This document shows, one piece after another, positions 59,584 to 64,000 of a stretch of DNA of 64,000 nt. The stretch spans positions 186,001 to 250,000 of the forward strand of contig NZ_JABUOU010000001.1 in the NCBI RefSeq assembly GCF_013344475.1, given 5' to 3'. A model generated the notes under the pieces. That model did not search any database. It was not told where the DNA came from and worked only from the letters and a program-made list of their open reading frames with translations. Both the position numbers and the translations under genes were made by a program. The stretch comes from Martelella limonii (lineage in GTDB: Bacteria; Pseudomonadota; Alphaproteobacteria; Rhizobiales; Rhizobiaceae). How positions within the stretch are numbered: the stretch's first letter is position 1; each line of letters starts with the position of its first letter.

Positions 59584-60879
59584 ATGGCTGCGGCCGCAGA
59601 GAACGAAGCGACGACCCTTACCGCAGCCAAGCCGTTTTCGGTGTTCGAGCGCATGGTGGCGTGGCGCTATCTGCGCTCGCGCCGCAAGGAGGCGTTCATC
59701 TCCGTCATCGCCGGCTTTTCCTTTGTCGGCATCATGCTCGGCGTTGCCACGCTGATCATCGTGATGGCCGTGATGAACGGCTTCCGCAGCGAACTGGTGA
59801 ACCGGATTCTCGGCATCAACGGCCATATCGTGGTGCTGCCCGCCGGCGAGCCCTTCAAGGACTATGCCAAGCTCACGCAGAACCTCGAGGGCGTGGAGGG
59901 CGTGCGCCTTGCCTTTCCGCTGGTCGAAGGCCAGGCGCTGGTCTCCGGCGCGCACGGTGCCGGCAGCGGCGCGCTGGTGCGCGGCGTCCGGCCCGACGAC
60001 ATGCTGAAGCTCAAGGCGATTTCCGATCATATCAAGGAAGGCGACATGGTCGGCTATGCCTCTGGCGACGGCGTCCTGATCGGCTCGCGCATGGCAACCT
60101 CGCTCGGCCTGTTCGTGGGCGACAAGATCACCATGATCTCGCCCGAGGGCGACGTGACGCCGTTCGGCGTCAATCCCCGCGTGAAGGCCTATCCGATCTC
60201 CGGCATCTTCGAGATCGGCATGTCGGAATATGATGCCTCGATCATCTTCATGCCGCTTGCCGAGGCGCAGGCCTATTTCAACGCCGGTGACATGGTGCAG
60301 AGCATCGAGGTGTTCGTCGATCATCCGGACGATGTCGATGCCGTGATCCCGAAAATCCGGGAGGCTGCCGGCCAGGACATCGTGATCACCGACTGGCGCC
60401 AGAACAACCGTACGTTCTTTTCCGCCCTCGAGGTTGAGCGCAATGTGATGTTCATGATCCTGACGCTGATCGTGATCGTGGCCGCCCTCAACATCATTTC
60501 CGGCCTGATCATGCTGGTAAAGGACAAGGGCCAGGATATCGCGATCCTGAGGACCATGGGCGCAACCTCGGGCGCGATCATGCGCATCTTCTTCATGACC
60601 GGGGCGGCGATCGGCGTGGTCGGCACGCTTGCGGGCGTGCTGCTCGGCGTCATCGTCTGCCTGAACATCGAGTCGATCCGGCAGTTCTTCTCCTGGCTCA
60701 CCGGCACGGTGCTGTTCGATCCTCAGCTCTATTTCCTGAGCACGCTGCCGGCCGAAATGAGCTTTGGCGAAACGATGACCGTCATCATCATGGCGCTGAC
60801 GCTGTCCTTCATCGCCACCATCTTTCCTGCCTGGCGGGCCTCCAAGCTCGATCCCGTGCAGGCGCTGCGCTACGAATAG
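59584..60879 (+). CDS. lolC: lipoprotein-releasing ABC transporter permease
   Basis: A 431-residue LolC/E family permease that frees outer-membrane lipoproteins from the inner membrane. The first helix is FISVIAGFSFVGIMLGVATLIIVMAVMNGF near residue 40. A periplasmic domain occupies about 70-270, and three helices lie in the last 170 residues, with the FtsX-like core LRTMGATSGAIMRIFFMTGAAIGVVGTLAG near 320. Many alphaproteobacteria use one such protein in place of separate LolC and LolE. A TTG directly before the ATG is also in frame. It lies 13 bp after proS. Confidence 0.95.
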   Translation: MAAAAENEATTLTAAKPFSVFERMVAWRYLRSRRKEAFISVIAGFSFVGIMLGVATLIIVMAVMNGFRSELVNRILGINGHIVVLPAGEPFKDYAKLTQNLEGVEGVRLAFPLVEGQALVSGAHGAGSGALVRGVRPDDMLKLKAISDHIKEGDMVGYASGDGVLIGSRMATSLGLFVGDKITMISPEGDVTPFGVNPRVKAYPISGIFEIGMSEYDASIIFMPLAEAQAYFNAGDMVQSIEVFVDHPDDVDAVIPKIREAAGQDIVITDWRQNNRTFFSALEVERNVMFMILTLIVIVAALNIISGLIMLVKDKGQDIAILRTMGATSGAIMRIFFMTGAAIGVVGTLAGVLLGVIVCLNIESIRQFFSWLTGTVLFDPQLYFLSTLPAEMSFGETMTVIIMALTLSFIATIFPAWRASKLDPVQALRYE

Positions 60880-60888
60880 GAGCCTTGC

Positions 60889-61575
60889 TTGACCAACCCG
60901 GCACTTCAGTTGCGCGCAGTCGCCCAGGAATACGGGCAGGGCGATTCGGTTCTGCAGGTTCTAAAAGGTGCGTCGCTCACCCTCATGCCCGGTGAGATGG
61001 TGGCGCTTGTCGCACCCTCCGGCACCGGCAAGTCCACGCTGCTGCAGATCGCGGGCCTGCTTGAAAAGCCGACCTCCGGCGAGGTGATTCTCGGCGGACG
61101 CGAGGCAAGCGCTCTGTCCGATGACGAGCGCACGGCTCTGAGGCGCAATGATATCGGTTTCGTCTACCAGTTCCATCATCTGCTGCCGGAGTTCTCGGCG
61201 CGTGAAAACATCATGCTGCCCCAGCTGATAGCCGGATTGCCGCGCGATGAAGCAGGCAGCCGGGCCGACGACATGCTGGACTATCTGCGCATCGCCCACC
61301 GGGCCGAGCATCGCCCGGCGGAACTTTCGGGCGGCGAGCAGCAGCGTGTTGCGATTGCGCGCGCCGTTGCCAACGCCCCGCGGCTGTTGCTCGCCGACGA
61401 GCCCACCGGCAATCTCGATCCACAGACCGCTTCCTATGTGTTCGAGGCGCTGGAGGCGCTGGTGCGCCAGTCGGGTCTTTCCGCGCTGATCGCCACCCAC
61501 AATCTCGAGCTCGCCGCCCGCATGGACCGCCAGGTCACGCTCAGGGACGGCCAGGTTGTGCCCCGCGAGGCTTGA
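60889..61575 (+). CDS. lolD: lipoprotein-releasing ABC transporter ATPase
   Basis: A 228-residue ABC ATPase, partner of the preceding permease. Walker A is [20 protein letters not shown] near residue 40 (Ala-Pro in place of the usual Gly-x start), Q-loop in [22 protein letters not shown] near 90, signature [18 protein letters not shown] near 145 and Walker [14 protein letters not shown] near 165. The start is TTG 60889 with AGGAG 6 bp upstream. No terminator with a T-run follows directly. Confidence 0.95.
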   Translation: MTNPALQLRAVAQEYGQGDSVLQVLKGASLTLMPGEMVALVAPSGTGKSTLLQIAGLLEKPTSGEVILGGREASALSDDERTALRRNDIGFVYQFHHLLPEFSARENIMLPQLIAGLPRDEAGSRADDMLDYLRIAHRAEHRPAELSGGEQQRVAIARAVANAPRLLLADEPTGNLDPQTASYVFEALEALVRQSGLSALIATHNLELAARMDRQVTLRDGQVVPREA

Positions 61576-61839
61576 GCGCCAAGGCCCTGAAATCCTGACC
61601 GATCTTCGTAAGCCGCAATCGGTGGCTTCAAGGCCATTGTGTGTGATGATGCGCACGGATGAACGCTTGCCGCCTTGGGAAGGCTTGAGCCCGCCTTTGA
61701 AAAGGGCTGCGGCCTAGGAAAAATTTCCTTGCCCGGCCGTGCCCCGCATGGCCGCCAAGCCCTTGCCTTGTATCGCTTTTCATCTTCCGGTCCGAGATGT
61801 CGCCATCATATTCAGAGGGCACGCGTAATTTTGCTTGCA

Positions 61840-61861
61840 TTATAGGAATATTATCCTATAA
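61840..61861. promoter_or_regulatory. 8-bp inverted repeat in AT-rich region
   Basis: TTATAGGA (61840-61847), six-base spacer, TCCTATAA (61854-61861), perfect arms. Operator-like, but no gene start lies within 300 bp. Confidence 0.4.
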
Positions 61862-62056
61862 ACAGAATACAACCATAAGGCGAGGCTCCGGCGAGCGACG
61901 TTTTATGCAGTTGTTCGGCGCAAGCCGATCGCAGCTTGCTTTCGTTAATATATTTTCGATTGATTTACGTGTCCTGAATACATGCTGCTTTCATCGCGTT
62001 CTAAGAGATGTATAAAACTATTTTTATTTACGAGTAATGATCATTTCAGTTTCTTG

Positions 62057-62077
62057 TTTACATGTTTTTCATGTAAA
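62057..62077. promoter_or_regulatory. 8-bp inverted repeat upstream of small unknown gene
   Basis: TTTACATG (62057-62064), ttttt, CATGTAAA (62070-62077), perfect arms; 20 bp before the -35 element at 62098, a position suited to an activator or repressor site. Confidence 0.5.
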
Positions 62078-62097
62078 TATTTGTTCTGAAAGGTATG

Positions 62098-62125
62098 TTT
62101 ACTGTTATTATTCTATAGCTATAAT
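62098..62125 (+). promoter_or_regulatory. promoter of small unknown gene
   Basis: TTTACT (62098-62103), 16 bp, TATAAT (62120-62125), the only consensus -10 hexamer I noticed in the window; 60 bp before the start codon. Confidence 0.6.
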
Positions 62126-62184
62126 TGTAAAAAATCTGAGTGCTCGGAGAGGTTGGACATTTTAGGATACAGGAGAAGGTGGAC

Positions 62185-62448
62185 ATGAACCGACATGATA
62201 TGGACAGCAGCGATCACAAGATGAGCAGGTCGGAGGACGAGCGTGCGGCCTGGAACCGCTACATGCGCAATTTCAGGCGCAGCTTCAAGGACCGTGGCTT
62301 GACCAGTCTTTCCACGGTGATCACAACGGAACATTCTGATTTCATTGACCGTTACGGGCGTGAGAAGGAATGCCAGTCGAAGCGCGAGGCGCTGATGATG
62401 ATCATCGAGGACGTCAAGGCGCGCTATGATGACGAAAAGGACGCTTGA
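62185..62448 (+). CDS. small unknown protein
   Basis: An 87-residue, highly charged protein I do not recognise: MNRHDMDSSDHKMSRSEDE, then AWNRYMRNFRRSFKDRGLTSLSTVITTEHSDFIDRYGREKECQSKREALMMIIEDVKARYDDEKDA. The second half could form two helices after a short strand, somewhat like a ribbon-helix-helix protein, but that is speculation. The ATG at 62185 is preceded by AGGAGAAGGTGG, and the gene has its own promoter and inverted repeat. Coding composition returns to that of the host genome, unlike the AT-rich DNA before it. Confidence 0.65.
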   Translation: MNRHDMDSSDHKMSRSEDERAAWNRYMRNFRRSFKDRGLTSLSTVITTEHSDFIDRYGREKECQSKREALMMIIEDVKARYDDEKDA

Positions 62449-62631
62449 GCCGTCAATGCTGTCCGGGGCATTCCTCTGATGCATGAAAGCGTCTTCAGGT
62501 GAAGTCCGGGGCTCTGCCCTGTCTTGGTCGCCATTTGCTCTCAATGGTTGTGTTTTTTGATTGCGGCTAGCGCGGTCGTACTTTGCTTTTATCGCCGTCG
62601 CGGTTTGATGATGTGGACCTGCGACGGCCGC

Positions 62632-62660
62632 TTGCATCAGGGCGGCGCTTGGCCTAAGAC
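62632..62660 (+). promoter_or_regulatory. candidate tRNA-Leu promoter
   Basis: TTGCAT (62632-62637), 17 bp, TAAGAC (62655-62660), 40 bp upstream of the tRNA. Confidence 0.4.
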
Positions 62661-62700
62661 GCTGGCGCAGGTCCGCATCTTCTGGCGGCACCTGCCTCGT

Positions 62701-62785
62701 GCGCGTGTGGCGGAATTGGTAGACGCAGCAGGTTTAGGTCCTGCCGCCGCAAGGTGTGGGGGTTCGAGTCCCTCCACGCGCACCA
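62701..62785 (+). tRNA. tRNA-Leu (anticodon UAG)
   Basis: An 85-nt class II tRNA. Acceptor GCGCGTG pairs with CACGCGC, the D-arm contains GGCGGAATTGGTAGACGC, and the anticodon stem GCAGG/CCTGC surrounds TTTAGGT with anticodon TAG. The long variable arm is CGCCGCAAGGTGTG, T-arm GGGGGTTCGAGTCCCTC, discriminator A, encoded CCA. Confidence 0.97.
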
Positions 62786-62794
62786 TTGGATCGT

Positions 62795-62876
62795 TGTAGC
62801 GTGACGCGCGGTTGTAGCGTGACGCGCGGTTTTGCAATTTTGACTGTAGCGTGACGCGCGGTTTTGCAATTTTGAC
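62795..62876. repeat. 32-bp direct repeats just after tRNA-Leu
   Basis: The segment beginning TGTAGCGTGACGCGCGGTT occurs at 62795 (first part only), 62813 and 62845; the last two are perfect 32-bp copies ending TTGCAATTTTGAC. The array starts 10 bp after the tRNA CCA end and includes GCGTGACGCGC, partly resembling the tRNA acceptor sequence. Confidence 0.88.
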
Positions 62877-62964
62877 AGCTGGTTTTGCAGCAATCTAATT
62901 TTCCATTAGCCTTGGATCGCATACTTTCTCTCGCCCTAAGCGATTTCCAACCCGATCTCAAAAA

Positions 62965-62995
62965 AGAGCCGCCCAGGTTTTTCCGGGGCGGCTCT
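62965..62995 (-). terminator. terminator of the 59-residue small gene
   Basis: AGAGCCGCCC (62965-62974) and GGGCGGCTCT (62986-62995), perfect 10-bp stem, followed on the minus strand by TTTTT. It lies 17 bp past the stop codon of the small gene at 63013. Confidence 0.88.
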
Positions 62996-63012
62996 CGCAA
63001 TTTGTTACGACT

Positions 63013-63192
63013 TCATTCGTCGTCGTTTTTTAGAAGCTCATAGGCTCCGTAAAGTCGTAACGCCACTTCAGAATGTCCGAGATAAATGGAAACGTGCAGA
63101 ACGGAATCGATTGCGCTTGCTAGCCATTGATCGTCGGGCTCCTTGAGGATCACCTCGCGGTCGTCAATAATTCTCACCGGATTAATCGCCAT
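63013..63192 (-). CDS. 59-residue small protein, unknown
   Basis: A short reading frame on the minus strand, MAINPVRIIDDREVILKEP followed by DDQWLASAIDSVLHVSIYLGH, then SEVALRLYGAYELLKNDDE. I do not recognise it. Support comes from signals rather than homology: AGGAGA is spaced 6 bp before the ATG, the stop is followed after 17 bp by a strong intrinsic terminator in the correct orientation, and codon use looks ordinary. The predicted fold is a short strand pair and one long amphipathic helix. An upstream gene on the same strand (63425-63622) is also small and unknown. Confidence 0.6.
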   Translation of the reverse strand: MAINPVRIIDDREVILKEPDDQWLASAIDSVLHVSIYLGHSEVALRLYGAYELLKNDDE

Positions 63193-63424
63193 GATCGGTC
63201 TCCTGCCTGATGCTGCAGAAGTTTGGGTTCTCCGTAAAAAACAAACGATCCGGAAAATCCCAGGCGAGAACGATCTTATTGGTCTGTTTCAAGCTAACCT
63301 CCCTGAAAGGATTGAGCATGCCCCTGACCCGTTTTTTTTATTTTTGACTTTTTTCTAATCTGGCTTCACGACTGAATATTACATGAAATTCGGGGTCTAC
63401 AGAACCCTTACTTTTAAGGTAGAA

Positions 63425-63622
63425 TTAGTCATTCGCTGCATTTGGAGGAACGGGATTATATTTGCGGACCCGTTTTCTCCCACGCTGCAGCATCTCGACT
63501 TCTGTGCGGGCGCTATCGATGAGCACGTACAGTAGGTTGGCTTCGTTCGATGCATCCTCCGCAAGCGTCTGTGCCTTCGTCAGCAACTGTTCGATTTCCC
63601 GGTATCGGCCTTCATCGTCCAT
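63425..63622 (-). CDS. 65-residue helical small protein, unknown
   Basis: MDDEGRYREIEQLLTKAQTLAEDASNEANLLYVLIDSARTEVEMLQRGRKRVRKYNPVPPNAAND: one long, probably coiled-coil helix followed by a basic patch (RGRKRVRKY) and a flexible tail. ATG 63622 was chosen because GGGGGA lies 7 bp upstream. The frame extends to 63823, but the added 67 residues look non-coding. Not recognised; the basic tail could bind nucleic acid, which is speculation. Confidence 0.55.
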   Translation of the reverse strand: MDDEGRYREIEQLLTKAQTLAEDASNEANLLYVLIDSARTEVEMLQRGRKRVRKYNPVPPNAAND

Positions 63623-63849
63623 TTTTAATTCCCCCATGTAGGCAAGCTTAGTTATGGCAAGCAAAATGGGCTGCGCAATTGGTATCTTGCGCTCCCATTG
63701 TAGAAATCGAGGAGACGCTTCGTTGTCACGCGCACTCTGGGTTGGCCGGAAGCACAAGTCCAAAAGTGGTTGACGTTTTCGGTCTGAATCATACATCAGA
63801 TCGCTGCGGCAAGGCAGAAACAATTCCAGGGGTGAACCAGGAGTTCGCC

Positions 63850-64000
63850 ATGTCGCGAAAGGACTACATCGACTGCTCGACCATCGGCGTTGACCGCCAG
63901 CATCATAGCTTCTTTGCCACGTGCTGGCCCTGCAAGCGCATCGGCGTGCCGGTAAATCTTGACCATCTCCCTCCCGAAAAGCTCTCTGAACGCCTCAATG
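63850..64000 (+). CDS. unknown protein, partial at right edge
   Basis: The frame is open from ATG 63850 to the window end (50 codons): MSRKDYIDCSTIGVDRQHHS, FFATCWPCKRIGVPVNLDHL, PPEKLSERLN. CAGGAG is 7 bp before the ATG. Cys-x15-Cys-x2-Cys spacing with two histidines suggests a zinc-binding N-terminus (C, HH, CWPC). Not recognised; the C-terminal part is missing. Confidence 0.6.
   Translation, partial: MSRKDYIDCSTIGVDRQHHSFFATCWPCKRIGVPVNLDHLPPEKLSERLN

Larger units (their letters stand above)
61576..62184. other. AT-rich intergenic region with strong inverted repeats
   Basis: 609 bp between lolD and a small unknown gene. The first 200 bp are ordinary; from about 61805 to 62140 the sequence becomes very AT-rich, unlike its surroundings. 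It contains inverted repeats at 61840-61861 and 62057-62077, and a good promoter (62098-62125) for the next gene. No supported ORF. Confidence 0.65.

Noticed and set aside
61797-62015. 72-codon frame in the AT-rich patch
   Set aside because: Weak start, no ribosome-binding site, Cys/Phe-rich end typical of random AT-rich sequence.
63143-63358. 71-codon plus-strand frame overlapping the 59-codon minus-strand gene
   Set aside because: Starts with TTG without a ribosome-binding site and ends in a run of Phe/Leu from a T-rich stretch.

Overview
The window is GC-rich chromosomal DNA of an alphaproteobacterium of the order Rhizobiales (Hyphomicrobiales). Three things point there. The complete 14-subunit complex I operon has a rhizobial layout, running nuoA to nuoN, then birA, then RNase J, with tRNA-Val and tRNA-Asp just upstream. 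The purL-bolA-grxD and proS-lolC-lolD gene orders are also rhizobial, as are the many intergenic palindromes built on CTCGGGCTTGACCCGAG. I cannot name the genus; a Rhizobiaceae or Martelella-like relative is a guess.

Layout, 1-27 kb: mostly housekeeping and small metabolic units. They are the 5' end of argC, an AGE-family sugar isomerase, metH behind a clear palindromic operator, a GST, an acetaldehyde dehydrogenase/DUF779 pair with its AcoR-like regulator, icd, and the pseudouridine catabolic pair psuK-psuG. Next come a YhdH-family reductase, rpsD, an inositol-monophosphatase family enzyme, a TetR/SDR divergent pair, a DUF899 protein, a Bcr/CflA exporter, grxD-bolA-purL, trkH, ilvA, a HlyU-family protein and a small zinc-ribbon membrane protein.

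27-45.7 kb: tRNA-Val, tRNA-Asp and the nuo operon, in which a small pentapeptide-repeat gene sits between nuoF and nuoG. birA and an RNase J gene follow.

45.7-56.6 kb: an accessory catabolic block bounded by repeat DNA. It starts with a tandem array (period about 240 bp) and ends with a paired palindrome element. Inside are an RpiR regulator, an N-formylglutamate-amidohydrolase-like enzyme, a three-gene TRAP transporter, a GlnT/PuuA-like glutamine synthetase, a PIN-domain toxin-antitoxin pair, an aldehyde dehydrogenase and an iron-containing alcohol dehydrogenase. Read together, these fit uptake and gamma-glutamylation of an amine, probably an amino alcohol, followed by two oxidations and amide hydrolysis. 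This is inference from gene content and is the main candidate for a little-described system.

56.7-61.6 kb: the housekeeping order resumes with DUF1467, an outer-membrane barrel protein, proS, lolC and lolD.

61.6-64 kb: the order breaks again into an AT-rich stretch with strong inverted repeats, a small unknown gene, tRNA-Leu with a 32-bp tandem duplication at its 3' side, and three short unknown genes. One of these encodes only 59 residues but has a good ribosome-binding site and its own terminator. Several clean operators are visible: upstream of metH, adh, psuK, the DUF899 gene, the RpiR/FGase pair, the glutamine-synthetase gene and the toxin-antitoxin pair.
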